From positions 209,353 to 273,352 of the forward strand of contig JAJVIF010000001.1 of assembly GCA_022072165.1 (NCBI GenBank): 64,000 bases of DNA, read 5' to 3'. Positions 1-8,060 of the stretch are shown piece by piece (position 1 is the first letter of the stretch; every line of letters begins with the position of its first letter). A program made the position numbers and the translations under genes. The notes under the pieces are model-generated. The model was not told where the DNA came from, searched no databases, and saw only the letters and a program-made list of their open reading frames with translations. Origin of the DNA: a bacterium. Its GTDB lineage: Bacteria > JAJVIF01.

Positions 1-2
1 TC

Positions 3-2036
3 ACGGACCGGACCCTGGCGAAAAACATCCCCAAGGACTTCGTGGCGACCCGGTCGGTCTACTACTTCAATGAGACCACCCGCGACATTGAGGAGTGGTA
101 TCGCACGGATGTCACCGCCGGAAATCGGTTCAGCTGGAAGTTTGCGACCAGCCCGGGCCGCTACGGCAGCACCTGGAGCTACGAACTGAAGGTCTTTGAT
201 CCCAGTGGGGTGCAGATGGGAAGTGCCGTCCCGGTCAGTTCCACCTCCTCAGCAGCGACCATCACGCGGACCGCGACCACCACGGGGATCCACTACCTGC
301 AGATTGTCGCGACTCCGCTGACCAAGTCTTACACGAACCTCTTCTATGCACTCTATACCATCACGCCCTGTCTGGCGCCGACGATCACCGGCGTCAGTAC
401 CATCGCAGAGTACGGGTACTGTCCCGGGGGAATCGCGTCTTTTCAGGGGAGCTACATCAACCCGGTCACGAGCTACAGCTGGAACTTCGGCGGGGGCGCC
501 ACGCCGAACACCAGTACGCAACAGAAGCCAGAAGTCGTGCTCGGCAGCCCGGGGACATATACCTACTCACTGACCGTGAGCAATGGATGTACATCGTCTG
601 AAACTTTCCAGGGGCAATACTCGGTTGCCTGTACCGGGAATGTGGGCCGTATGGGTGGGGTTGGGGCATCCGTGATAACAACAGGCTTAAAGGGATTCGA
701 CGACGGAGGTGTACTGCAGGTGGGGTATTTCACAGGCACCGTCGATCTCGACCCGGGACCAGGGACCTCGAGTGCCTCAGCCACTGGTCAGGCGGGCTTT
801 ATGTCAGAGTACAACAACGATGGGTCGCTGTTCCTCACCCGGATCATTGGGGGGGGAGCAGGGACGGCTGTCTCTCCCAGAAGTGTCGACTTTCATCCGG
901 TTGATGGCTATCGGGTGGCCGGAGCCTATACCGGACTGATCGACTTTGACCCGGGCGCAGGCGTGACTCAGCGGAACTCCACTACAGATGGGGCAAACTT
1001 TGTTCTGGCGCTGGATACAAGTCGTAACTTTAAGTGGGTGGCGACTTTCGGGTCTGGGGTGTCTGGCATCCATCTCCGCTTCCATGAGAGTACTGGCAGT
1101 CTGTTTGTTGCCGGGAGCTACGGTGGCACGGTGGATATGGATCCCGGCCTGGGAGTCCTGACCAAAACTGCCTCCGGGATTTATGATGGGTACCTGATGA
1201 CGTTGAGCCGGGATGGACTTCTCCAGTATCTGGGGATATTCAGCGGGACCGGTTGGGATGCTGTCAGTGCCCTCGATGTCTGGAATGACACCCTGTACCT
1301 CACAGGTATCTTCAATGACACAGTCGACTTCGATCCCGGCCCGGGTGTCAGCACTTTGACATCGCTTGGAAGCATCGCCGGCTTTGTCGCCAGATTTGCC
1401 GTTCCCACCCCATCTCAGCCTTTTTTTGCTTCAGCCGGAGCACTGACAGGTGTTGCATCAAACGTTTCACCGACATCAGTGGCGTTCATCACAACAGGCG
1501 TTCATGCGGGGAAGCCGGTCTTTACGGGCGGGTTTGATGGCTCGCCAGACTTTGATCCCGGGGTTGGGACAAAGGTGCTCAGCAGCAATGGTGGCTTGGA
1601 CAGTTATGTGCTGGGGCTGACGCTAGTTGGCGGCTATTCCTGGGTTGCACAATTCGGCGGAGAAAGCTACGACACAGCCTTCAAAGTGGCGATACATCCT
1701 GATGGTTCCAGCTTGCGCGTAGCCGGGACCTGGAGCTCTACGGTTGACTTTGATCCCGGGCCGGCGGTCGACAACCGCGTCTCCTTCGGCAACGATGCAT
1801 ACCTGGTCTCCTTCACGACCGCCGGCGACTGGCTGTGGTCCAGCACCTGGCAGGACACCGGATCACTCCAGGCGACCCAGGTCGGCATCGACAATCTGGG
1901 GATCAGCCGGGTCTCGGGCACTTTCACCGGCACCGCTGATTTCGACCCCGGCGTGACTGTCTTCAACCTCACCCCGCTGGGAGAAACTGACAGCTACAAC
2001 ACAAAGATTCTCAGCAACGGCCTCTGGCAGCAGTAA
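3..2036 (+). CDS. Exported PKD / DFDPG-repeat propeller protein, 5' end missing
   Basis: The frame is open to the left edge, so the N-terminus and any signal peptide lie outside the window; the first internal start candidate is GTG at 42. Counting from that GTG, residues 1-110 resemble a bacterial pre-peptidase C-terminal (PPC) beta-sandwich. Residues about 115-195 form a PKD domain (SWNFGGG, then PGTYTYSLTVSN). The rest holds seven repeats of about 64 residues, each carrying a variant of G-x-F/Y-x-G-T-V-D-F-D-P-G, at nt about 720, 913, 1108, 1303, 1525, 1720 and 1912. Seven units suggest a seven-bladed beta-propeller of the SBBP kind, but that is inference. The acidic DxDPG loops could bind calcium. 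Probably cell-surface or secreted; no enzymatic motif seen. Related in style to the PKD lipoprotein at 18318-21119. Confidence 0.75.
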   Translation, partial: TDRTLAKNIPKDFVATRSVYYFNETTRDIEEWYRTDVTAGNRFSWKFATSPGRYGSTWSYELKVFDPSGVQMGSAVPVSSTSSAATITRTATTTGIHYLQIVATPLTKSYTNLFYALYTITPCLAPTITGVSTIAEYGYCPGGIASFQGSYINPVTSYSWNFGGGATPNTSTQQKPEVVLGSPGTYTYSLTVSNGCTSSETFQGQYSVACTGNVGRMGGVGASVITTGLKGFDDGGVLQVGYFTGTVDLDPGPGTSSASATGQAGFMSEYNNDGSLFLTRIIGGGAGTAVSPRSVDFHPVDGYRVAGAYTGLIDFDPGAGVTQRNSTTDGANFVLALDTSRNFKWVATFGSGVSGIHLRFHESTGSLFVAGSYGGTVDMDPGLGVLTKTASGIYDGYLMTLSRDGLLQYLGIFSGTGWDAVSALDVWNDTLYLTGIFNDTVDFDPGPGVSTLTSLGSIAGFVARFAVPTPSQPFFASAGALTGVASNVSPTSVAFITTGVHAGKPVFTGGFDGSPDFDPGVGTKVLSSNGGLDSYVLGLTLVGGYSWVAQFGGESYDTAFKVAIHPDGSSLRVAGTWSSTVDFDPGPAVDNRVSFGNDAYLVSFTTAGDWLWSSTWQDTGSLQATQVGIDNLGISRVSGTFTGTADFDPGVTVFNLTPLGETDSYNTKILSNGLWQQ

Positions 2037-2104
2037 GCCACCAGCGAGCCTGTGTACAATCGACCCCCGCACGCACCTGCCTGCTCTGGAGGAGAGACCA
2101 CGCC

Positions 2105-3025
2105 ATGACAGCCACCCTGACCGCCCCTGCGGGCACAGGACCCTTCACGATTGATCAGATCGCCACGGTCGGAGTAGTCGGCTGCGGGACCATGGGGTCC
2201 GGGATCGCCCAGGTGATTGCCGAAGCCGGCTACAGCGTCGTGGTGCGGGAAGTCAACGATGCCGCCCTGGCAGCGGGACGGACCCGCATCGAGAAGTTTC
2301 TCGGCAAGGCCGTCGAAAAGGGGAAGAAGAGCGCTGACGAGCGGGATGCCATCCTCGGACGCTTCAGCTGGGTCACCAGTCTTAGCGACCTGGCGCATTG
2401 CGACCTGGTGGTCGAGGCCATGATCGAAAACCTCGAGCTCAAGTGCTCCATGTGGGCCGAGCTCGATGGCATCTGCAAGCCCGGCGCGATCTTCGCGTCC
2501 AACACCTCCAGCCTCTCGGTCACCGAACAGGCCGCCGCGACCTCCCGTGCCAGCCACTTCATCGGGCTCCACTTCTTCAATCCGGTGCCGCTGATGAAGC
2601 TGGTGGAAGTGGTTCGGGCGATCCAGACCTCCGATGAGGCGATGGCCACTGGCATGGAATTTGGGCGGAAAATCGGTAAAGAGCCGATCGCCGCCAAGGA
2701 CACCCCGGGCTTCGTGGTGAACCTGCTGCTGGTGCCGTATCTCAACGATGCGGCCCGGGCGTTCGAGGCGGGTGTCGCCTCGGCGGAAGACATCGACAAG
2801 GCCATGCGCTACGGCGCCGGGTATCCGATGGGGCCCCTGCGCCTCCTGGATGTCATCGGCATTGACGTCGCCTGCTATGTCGGGGAAATCCTCTACAACG
2901 CCTTCCACGATCCCAAGTACTCTGCACCGCCGATCATGTATCGCATGGTGAAGGCGGGGTACCTGGGAGAGAAGTCAGGGCGCGGGTTCTACGACTATTC
3001 CCAGGGCGGCACCATGCACGGGTAG
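2105..3025 (+). CDS. hbd: 3-hydroxybutyryl-CoA dehydrogenase
   Basis: NAD(P)-dependent oxidation/reduction of 3-hydroxyacyl-CoA and acetoacetyl-CoA-type substrates in fatty-acid or butyrate metabolism; cytosolic. The 306-residue length is normal for the single-function enzyme. A Rossmann motif GCGTMGSG sits at residues 26-33. The catalytic His156 lies in HFFNP and is paired with Glu168; the SNTSSLS segment precedes it. The C-terminal dimerisation domain carries DTPGFVVN and a final SGRGFYDY. Start ATG 2105 is supported by the Shine-Dalgarno GGAGGAGAG at 2088-2096. A -10 hexamer TACAAT at 2055-2060 predicts a leader of about 40 nt. A terminator follows, so the gene looks monocistronic. Its likely partner in the window is the acyl-CoA dehydrogenase at 31034. 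Confidence 0.95.
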   Translation: MTATLTAPAGTGPFTIDQIATVGVVGCGTMGSGIAQVIAEAGYSVVVREVNDAALAAGRTRIEKFLGKAVEKGKKSADERDAILGRFSWVTSLSDLAHCDLVVEAMIENLELKCSMWAELDGICKPGAIFASNTSSLSVTEQAAATSRASHFIGLHFFNPVPLMKLVEVVRAIQTSDEAMATGMEFGRKIGKEPIAAKDTPGFVVNLLLVPYLNDAARAFEAGVASAEDIDKAMRYGAGYPMGPLRLLDVIGIDVACYVGEILYNAFHDPKYSAPPIMYRMVKAGYLGEKSGRGFYDYSQGGTMHG

Positions 3026-3052
3026 TGCCGTGAAAGATCGCAAGAGCAAAAG

Positions 3053-3085
3053 AGAGCGGCGTCTGTGCGCCGCTCTGTTGTTTAT
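3053..3085 (+). terminator. Intrinsic terminator after hbd
   Basis: An 8-bp GC stem (GAGCGGCG / CGCCGCTC) with a 6-nt loop is followed by TGTTGTTTATT. It lies 28 nt beyond the hbd stop and before the convergent prfA. Confidence 0.85.
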
Positions 3086-3118
3086 TGGGGAGGCGATGTT
3101 CGGACCTTGAAGTCGGGC

Positions 3119-4195
3119 TCAGCTTTCCCCGACATTCGCCATCGATTCCGCTTCTGCCGCGACCATCAGCTCCGTGATGAGTTCCCCGAGGTTCCCGGCC
3201 ATGATGCCGGGAATGTCGTGGATGCTTTTGTTGATCCGGTGGTCCGTCACCCGGTTCTGCGGGAAGTTGTAGGTGCGAATCTTTTCTGACCGGTCCCCGG
3301 ATCCCACCTGCAGTTTCCGATCAGCCGCCAAGCCTGTTGTCCGCTTGCTCTCCTCCGCCTCCACCAGCTTCGCCATCAGCACCTGCATACATTTATCCCG
3401 GTTCTGATGCTGACTCCGCTGGTCCTGGGAGGCCACGATGATGCCGCTGGGGACATGGGTGATCCGGACTGCCGAGGAGGTCTTGTTCACATGCTGCCCC
3501 CCCGCCCCGGAGGAGCGGTAGTAGTCGATCTCCAGGTCCTTGGCATCGATGGAGACCTCTTCCGGGTCCGGCAGTGACAGGACTGCCACCGTGGCAGCAG
3601 ATGTATGAATCCGCCCCTGCGATTCGGTCACCGGGACACGCTGGACGCGATGGGTGCCAGACTCCCAGCGCAGGCGGGAGAACGCGCCATCGCCCTCGAT
3701 TTCCGCGACGGCTTCTTTGATGCCCCCCTGGTCGGCTTCGGAGTAATCCACGACGGAGAATACCCAGTTCTGGCTCTCGGCATAGCGGCGGTACATGTCG
3801 AACAGCTCCGCCGCGAACAGGGCGGCTTCCTCGCCGCCGGTTCCCGCCCGGACTTCCAGGACCACCGCTTTGTCGTCGCGGGGGTCCCGGGGCATCAGCA
3901 GGATCTTCGCCTGCTCTTCCAGCTGCGCAACTTCGGCCTCGAAATGGAGGAGTTCCGCCTGCGCGGCGTCCCGCTCGGCTCCTTCGGTCAGTTCGATCAG
4001 TTCTTTCGCGGTCTCGATGTTCCCCAGCGTGTCGGCCAGACGGTCGTGCACTGCCGCAATCGGCTCCAGGTGCTTGGCTTCCTTGCCCAGGGCTTTTTGA
4101 CGCTCCCTGTTTTCTGCTGCGTACATGGCAGGGTCAGACAGGAGGCCCTGGACCTCGAGGTAGCGCTGCTTCAGCTCGTAGAGTTTCTCCAGCAT
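3119..4195 (-). CDS. prfA: Peptide chain release factor 1
   Basis: Recognises UAA/UAG stop codons and triggers hydrolysis of peptidyl-tRNA on the ribosome. The chosen ATG at 4195 gives MLEKLYELKQRY and 358 residues, the normal RF1 length; the frame is open further upstream but that part has no RF1 similarity. The GGQ motif is present in SSGAGGQHVNKTSSA (about residue 230). The stop-codon recognition tripeptide is PVT in RVPVTESQGR, where many bacteria have PAT. A possible -10 (CATACT) lies 12 nt before the start. Encoded on the same strand as rpmE and the DUF1385 gene, a grouping I know from other bacteria, but here the pcp gene is inserted on the opposite strand. No prmC (RF methyltransferase) follows. 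Confidence 0.96.
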   Translation of the reverse strand: MLEKLYELKQRYLEVQGLLSDPAMYAAENRERQKALGKEAKHLEPIAAVHDRLADTLGNIETAKELIELTEGAERDAAQAELLHFEAEVAQLEEQAKILLMPRDPRDDKAVVLEVRAGTGGEEAALFAAELFDMYRRYAESQNWVFSVVDYSEADQGGIKEAVAEIEGDGAFSRLRWESGTHRVQRVPVTESQGRIHTSAATVAVLSLPDPEEVSIDAKDLEIDYYRSSGAGGQHVNKTSSAVRITHVPSGIIVASQDQRSQHQNRDKCMQVLMAKLVEAEESKRTTGLAADRKLQVGSGDRSEKIRTYNFPQNRVTDHRINKSIHDIPGIMAGNLGELITELMVAAEAESMANVGES

Positions 4196-4267
4196 GTCAG
4201 CCGGGACAGTATGCGGGATAGAGCGCGCTGAGGGTAGTCCCGACGGCAAAACATCGATGGCTCCCGC

Positions 4268-4273
4268 TACACT
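4268..4273 (+). promoter_or_regulatory. -10 element of pcp, predicted leaderless
   Basis: TACACT ends 7 nt before ATG 4281, so transcription would begin at or next to the start codon. No Shine-Dalgarno is available. Confidence 0.5.
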
Positions 4274-4280
4274 TCCACCT

Positions 4281-4916
4281 ATGGCGACACTGCTTCTGAC
4301 CGGCTTTCTCCCTGAGCGGGACGATCTTGGCAACGCATCCCGTGACCTCGTGACGCTCCTGTCGGAATTCGGCTTGCCACCTGGATGGGTGACCGCCCTG
4401 CTGCCGCAGGACTCCAGTGCATTGCCGGTACTGTTGGAGGCGTTGCTGGCGGAGCATCAGCCCCGGCTCACCATCCTCTGTGGACAGGCCCCCGGACGGA
4501 ACCGGCTCTCGCTGGAAGCAGTCGCGCTCAATGTGCTGGACTTCCGGGTCCCTGATGTCGCCGGAGCACAACCACGCGGCATTCCGGCAGCGGCGGAACA
4601 GCCGTTGGCCCGCCGGTCGCGGCTCCCGCTCGCCGCTGCCGCCAGTCATCTGCAGACTCTTGGGTTTCCGTCCCATGTGTCGTGGCATGCCGGGACGTTC
4701 CTCTGCAATCAGGCGCTCTTCCTCACTCTGGACTGGCTGGCACATCACGGCGAGGCTGGGCAGGACGCCCTGTTTCTCCATATTCCACTGGCACCATCAC
4801 AGGTCATCCTGGAATCATCCATGGCGGAGAAAGCCTGTCTGGACACCCCCTTTGTTGCCAGAGCGACCCTGGCGCTGGGAGGGTGGCTGCTCGAGCAACA
4901 GGCATCCGGAAACTAG
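4281..4916 (+). CDS. pcp: Pyroglutamyl-peptidase I (peptidase C15)
   Basis: Removes N-terminal pyroglutamate from peptides; a cytosolic cysteine peptidase. The 211-residue length fits the family (about 200-220). The family pattern is visible in order: N-terminal LLLTGFLPE; GQAPGRNRLSLEAVALN, which contains the catalytic Glu; SWHAGTFLCNQ, which contains the catalytic Cys; and FLHIPLAPSQ, which contains the catalytic His. All three catalytic positions therefore appear intact, although the sequence is divergent elsewhere. The start at 4281 is preferred over the upstream open frame because similarity begins there and a -10 hexamer lies 7 nt before it. Divergent from prfA and convergent with the DUF1385 gene. 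Confidence 0.8.
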   Translation: MATLLLTGFLPERDDLGNASRDLVTLLSEFGLPPGWVTALLPQDSSALPVLLEALLAEHQPRLTILCGQAPGRNRLSLEAVALNVLDFRVPDVAGAQPRGIPAAAEQPLARRSRLPLAAAASHLQTLGFPSHVSWHAGTFLCNQALFLTLDWLAHHGEAGQDALFLHIPLAPSQVILESSMAEKACLDTPFVARATLALGGWLLEQQASGN

Positions 4917-4930
4917 CAGGGACGGACGGG

Positions 4931-6034
4931 CTATTCCGCCGCCATCGCGAGGGATGGTTGCTGGGCCAGCACATCGGCATCGTCCATGACCTGACGGAAC
5001 GCATCGATGGCGACTTCCACCATGGTGTCGGTCGGCTCCAGTGCGGTCAGCTTCTGGAACCAGATGCCCGGCAGCGAGAGCACGTTGCTCCAGAGGGCCT
5101 TGGGGTGCGCGGCGGTGATGCGGAGGAGTTCATAGCTCACCGAGGCCACCGGCACCAGGAGCGCGAGATTCCGCAGGATTCGGACCCACCATTCCGGATG
5201 CCAGCCGGTCACGACATGCATAAGCATGGAGACCATCGCCACCAGGAAGATAAAGCTCGTACCGCAGCGTCGATGAAACGTCGGCATCCGCTGGACTGAT
5301 TCCACGGTGAGCGGCGCAGCGGCTTCATAGGCGTTGACGGTCTTGTGCTCTGCCCCGTGGTACTGGAAGACCCGGTAAATCTCTTTGAAGAAGGTCCGGA
5401 TCACCAGGATGTAGGCGACAAACATCCCGATGCGGACCACGCCATCAATGATGTTCTTCGTGACATTTGCGGGAGAGTAGGGATTGTTCCGGGCAGCTTC
5501 GGTCGAGACATGGAGGGCATTGCCGCTCCACTCGGCGATGAAGTTGGGGATGAAGTGGAACAGGACAATGGCGAAGCCGATAGAGAGGCCGTAGGAGAGG
5601 ATCTTCTGTCCAAGGGTCGGCTCCGCCTCCTCCTCTTCCATCCCCTGACCTGCGACCTTCGCTGAGAACTCCAGCGCTTTGGTCCCCAGTGACAGACTCT
5701 CGATCAGCACAAACACACCCCGGATGAACGGCAGCTGTTTCCAGGACTTTGCCGGCGCTCCTTCAACCTGCCAGAGCTGCTCGCTGACAATCTGACGCTG
5801 TCGCTCATGGGCCGCGAGCTGCTCCGGGTCCCAGTCGCGGGTGGGATCGACCCACTTCCCCTTTTCATCCTTTTCGTAGGGCACCGACTCCCGGACCGAG
5901 ACCACGGCGCGACGGGCGCTTTTCATCAGCACCCCCTCGATGACCGCCTGGCCACCGTAGAGCTTCGCCTCCCGGATCGGCGCCGGAGCGCCATCGGATG
6001 TCGACTGGACGATCAGACCGCCAAGGACACTCAT
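4931..6034 (-). CDS. DUF1385 (YqhQ-like) membrane protein
   Basis: Conserved integral-membrane protein of unknown function. The family signature GGQAVIEGVLMKS lies near the N-terminus (about residues 27-40). The central half has hydrophobic membrane segments (LSYGLSIGFAIVLFHFIPNFI and IGMFVAYILVIRTFF). The conserved FQYHGAEHKTVNAYE motif and FHRRCGTSFIFLVAMVSM follow. At 367 residues it is slightly longer than usual, with an N-terminal half carrying a charged insert (KDEKGKWVDP). In other bacteria this gene commonly neighbours prfA and rpmE, as here. The start ATG 6034 has CACAAT ending 7 nt upstream and no Shine-Dalgarno, one of the predicted leaderless genes. Confidence 0.85.
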   Translation of the reverse strand: MSVLGGLIVQSTSDGAPAPIREAKLYGGQAVIEGVLMKSARRAVVSVRESVPYEKDEKGKWVDPTRDWDPEQLAAHERQRQIVSEQLWQVEGAPAKSWKQLPFIRGVFVLIESLSLGTKALEFSAKVAGQGMEEEEAEPTLGQKILSYGLSIGFAIVLFHFIPNFIAEWSGNALHVSTEAARNNPYSPANVTKNIIDGVVRIGMFVAYILVIRTFFKEIYRVFQYHGAEHKTVNAYEAAAPLTVESVQRMPTFHRRCGTSFIFLVAMVSMLMHVVTGWHPEWWVRILRNLALLVPVASVSYELLRITAAHPKALWSNVLSLPGIWFQKLTALEPTDTMVEVAIDAFRQVMDDADVLAQQPSLAMAAE

Positions 6035-6041
6035 GGGGCTT

Positions 6042-6047
6042 ATTGTG
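6042..6047 (-). promoter_or_regulatory. -10 element of the DUF1385 gene, predicted leaderless
   Basis: Read on the minus strand this is CACAAT, 7 nt before ATG 6034. Weaker match to TAnnnT than the other examples (C at the first position). Confidence 0.35.
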
Positions 6048-6121
6048 CCTTACCTGGCTCCCCTTGCGGGCGCAGCGGTATCCGCAATCGCCCTATAGAT
6101 CGACGCTGACAGCGGCTCCAT

Positions 6122-6162
6122 GGCTAAAACAGAACAGGCGCGACCCGGAAGTCGCGCCTGTT
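6122..6162 (-). terminator. Intrinsic terminator of rpmE
   Basis: A perfect 12-bp stem (AACAGGCGCGAC / GTCGCGCCTGTT) with a 6-nt loop is followed on the minus strand by CTGTTTTAG. It separates rpmE from the DUF1385 gene. Confidence 0.85.
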
Positions 6163-6205
6163 ACAACAATGATTGGTGCTGCCGCGCCGTTGCGGGAGCA
6201 AGGGG

Positions 6206-6427
6206 CTAGTCGAACTGGTAGACCCCGCTGGAGCCGGCATAGCGCTGCTTGAAGCGTTCCAGGCGACCGCCCGTGTCGATGATCTTCTGGACGCCCGTAT
6301 AGAAGGGATGGCAGTTCGAGCAAATCTCGACCCGGATCTCCTTCGCGGTGCTGGTCGTGTCCCAGGTATGGCCGCACTGGCAGCTCACCTTGCACTGGTA
6401 ACTGGTCGGATGGACTTTGTTTTTCAT
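6206..6427 (-). CDS. rpmE: 50S ribosomal protein L31, zinc-binding form
   Basis: Component of the large ribosomal subunit at the subunit interface. At 73 residues it has the normal length. Cysteines in CKVSCQC and [12 protein letters not shown] make this the C+ (zinc-ribbon) form. The conserved SNCHPFYTG and [10 protein letters not shown] segments are present. The start ATG 6427 is preceded by AAGGAG at good spacing. The leader contains a 6-bp hairpin at 6446-6465 (GGGACG / CGTCCC). It could be a ribosomal-protein leader structure, but it matches none that I can name. Own terminator downstream, so probably a single-gene unit. Confidence 0.95.
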   Translation of the reverse strand: MKNKVHPTSYQCKVSCQCGHTWDTTSTAKEIRVEICSNCHPFYTGVQKIIDTGGRLERFKQRYAGSSGVYQFD

Positions 6428-6555
6428 GGGTGCTCCTTGTGTGGTGGGACGGTCGTGGTCGTCCCGGACCCCCAGTAAGATGCCGCCGGATCAGGATGCC
6501 GGACGCGCGAATTGGGAAGTGTACCAGAAAACTACCCCCGCATGACGCTGTGGGG

Positions 6556-6561
6556 TACGAT
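6556..6561 (+). promoter_or_regulatory. -10 element of the split isocitrate dehydrogenase, predicted leaderless
   Basis: TACGAT ends 7 nt before GTG 6569. This spacing, shared with other genes here, is the reason for choosing GTG 6569 over ATG 6560, which overlaps the hexamer. Confidence 0.45.
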
Positions 6562-6568
6562 GCCCCCT

Positions 6569-7609
6569 GTGAGCCGACGTGTCACCATCATTCCCGGCGA
6601 TGGGATTGGACCCGAAATCACTACCGCCACCCTGGCGGTCCTGGAGGCTGCTGGGGCCGACTGCCAGTGGGAGATGGCCCTCGCTGGTCAGGCAGCCCTG
6701 GAGCAGGGCCTGCCGGTAGTGCCCGAGGCGACCATTGCTGCCATCCGCGACACTGGGGTCTGCCTTAAAGGCCCATTGATGACCCCCTCTGGCGGCGGTC
6801 ACCGGTCGGCCAATGTCTCCCTGCGGGTCGCGCTGGATCTGTACGCCAATGTCCGACCGGCGGTCTCGCTGGCGGGGCTGATGACTCCTTTCTCCGATGT
6901 CGACCTCCTGATTGTCCGGGAAAACACCGAAGGGGCGTATGCCGGCATCGAGCATTACCAGACCCCCGATGTCGCACAGAGCCTGAAGATCATTTCCCGA
7001 GCCGGATCGTTGCGGGTCTGCGAGTTTGCGATGGAGCTCGCCCGGAAGCGCGGACGCCATCAGGTCACCTGTGTCCACAAAGCCAACATCATGAAGCTCA
7101 CCGATGGGCTCTTCCTCGACTGCTTCCGTGAAGTGGCCGCCCGGTACCCTGACCTGGAAACCCGGGACATGCTGGTCGACAACTGCTGTATGCAGCTGGT
7201 GACCCGTCCGGGGCAGTTCGAGGTCCTGGTGATGGCGAATCTCTATGGCGACATCCTCTCGGATCTCTGCGCCGGGCTGGTGGGGGGCCTCGGAGTCGCC
7301 CCCTCGGCGCAGTACGGTGTCCATGCCGCCATGTTTGAGGCGGTCCATGGGACAGCGCCAGACATCGCCGGGAAGGGCATCGCGAATCCGACCGCTCTGC
7401 TGATGTCGGCGGTCTCCATGCTGCGGCACATCGGGCAGGGGGCAGCGGCGGAGCGGGTCAAGGGCGCGATCATCGAAGCCCTGAAGTACCCGGAACGTCG
7501 GACCGGCGACCTGGGCGGCCGTGCGACCACCGGGGAATACGCCGATCACCTCATCGCGCTGCTCCACAGCCCAGAAGTCGCGCAGTACCTCTCGGAGGTG
7601 CAGGCATGA
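6569..7609 (+). CDS. NAD-type isocitrate dehydrogenase, catalytic core only (split form)
   Basis: Member of the beta-decarboxylating dehydrogenases (isocitrate, homoisocitrate, isopropylmalate). At 346 residues it carries only the catalytic core. The N-terminal IIPGDGIGPE is present. The substrate phosphate-mimic loop reads SANVSLR (about residues 80-86), the S-x-N-x-x-x-R arrangement of isocitrate dehydrogenases. YANVRP, RENTEGAYAGIEH, the catalytic Lys/Tyr regions and NLYGDILSD follow. The cofactor loop HGTAPDIAGKG has Asp at about 265 and Ile next to it, the NAD-specific pattern. Isocitrate is the best substrate guess; homoisocitrate cannot be excluded. It overlaps by 4 nt (ATGA) the next gene, which encodes the C-terminal domain that the paralogue at 8061 carries fused. 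The upstream frame is open to TTG 6512. Confidence 0.85.
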   Translation: MSRRVTIIPGDGIGPEITTATLAVLEAAGADCQWEMALAGQAALEQGLPVVPEATIAAIRDTGVCLKGPLMTPSGGGHRSANVSLRVALDLYANVRPAVSLAGLMTPFSDVDLLIVRENTEGAYAGIEHYQTPDVAQSLKIISRAGSLRVCEFAMELARKRGRHQVTCVHKANIMKLTDGLFLDCFREVAARYPDLETRDMLVDNCCMQLVTRPGQFEVLVMANLYGDILSDLCAGLVGGLGVAPSAQYGVHAAMFEAVHGTAPDIAGKGIANPTALLMSAVSMLRHIGQGAAAERVKGAIIEALKYPERRTGDLGGRATTGEYADHLIALLHSPEVAQYLSEVQA

Positions 7610-7941
7610 GTCCTCTGGCCCCACCCAGCAATGCGGTCGTGACGCTGGTCGGCGCGGATGTCTTCATCCGGGCAGAAGCGCTGCCGACTGTGCCGGCCCA
7701 GGTTGGTCCACTGACCCTGCACTGGATCGGGAATCGGGGGACCAAAATCTGGCCGGGGGAGCCGCCAGACATCCTGCTGGTAGACCTGTTCCGGTGTCGG
7801 TACCTGGTGGAGGAGGGGAGTCACTGCACGAGCGCTGATGTCCGGGAGTTGTTGGCCCAGATCGAACATCCAGCACAGCACTGGGTCCATGTGGAGAAGC
7901 TAATCCTCATCGATGGTGTCGCCGCTTTCAGCGCCACGTGA
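7606..7941 (+). CDS. Stand-alone C-terminal domain of Thermus-type isocitrate dehydrogenase
   Basis: The 111-residue protein aligns by eye with the last 110 or so residues of the fused isocitrate dehydrogenase at 8061. Shared features in order: VGxDVF near the start, SNRG/GNRG followed by K-x-x-P-x-x-P, D-x-x-RCR followed by an aromatic residue, H/T-x-x-[DE], and E-K/H-L-x-x-x-DG near the end. In Thermus-type enzymes this extra domain follows the core and helps in assembly and stability. Here it is separated by a true stop (TGA 7607-7609) with an overlapping ATG and a GGAGG 8-12 nt upstream, which is translational coupling rather than a random frameshift. It probably binds the core as a separate subunit. 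The function is inferred from homology within the window only. Confidence 0.75.
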   Translation: MSPLAPPSNAVVTLVGADVFIRAEALPTVPAQVGPLTLHWIGNRGTKIWPGEPPDILLVDLFRCRYLVEEGSHCTSADVRELLAQIEHPAQHWVHVEKLILIDGVAAFSAT

Positions 7942-8060
7942 TGATTCCTTTTCCGCCAGTCTGACCGTTTTTCGCGGGCCTTCTCAGAGATCACACAACG
8001 ATTCGTGTACTCTTCCCGCCCGCAACCTACTTCGCTCCCGCTGGAAGGAGTCCCCACCAC

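Noticed and set aside
6446..6465. Hairpin in the rpmE leader as a ribosomal-protein regulator
   Set aside because: Only a 6-bp stem and no match to a known L31 leader, so mentioned with rpmE but not claimed as regulatory.
7600..7612. Frameshift or sequencing error between isocitrate dehydrogenase core and its C-terminal domain
   Set aside because: The ATGA overlap with a good GGAGG upstream looks like a genuine coupled start, and the segment just before the stop does not continue as a linker like that of the paralogue. An error cannot be fully excluded without reads.
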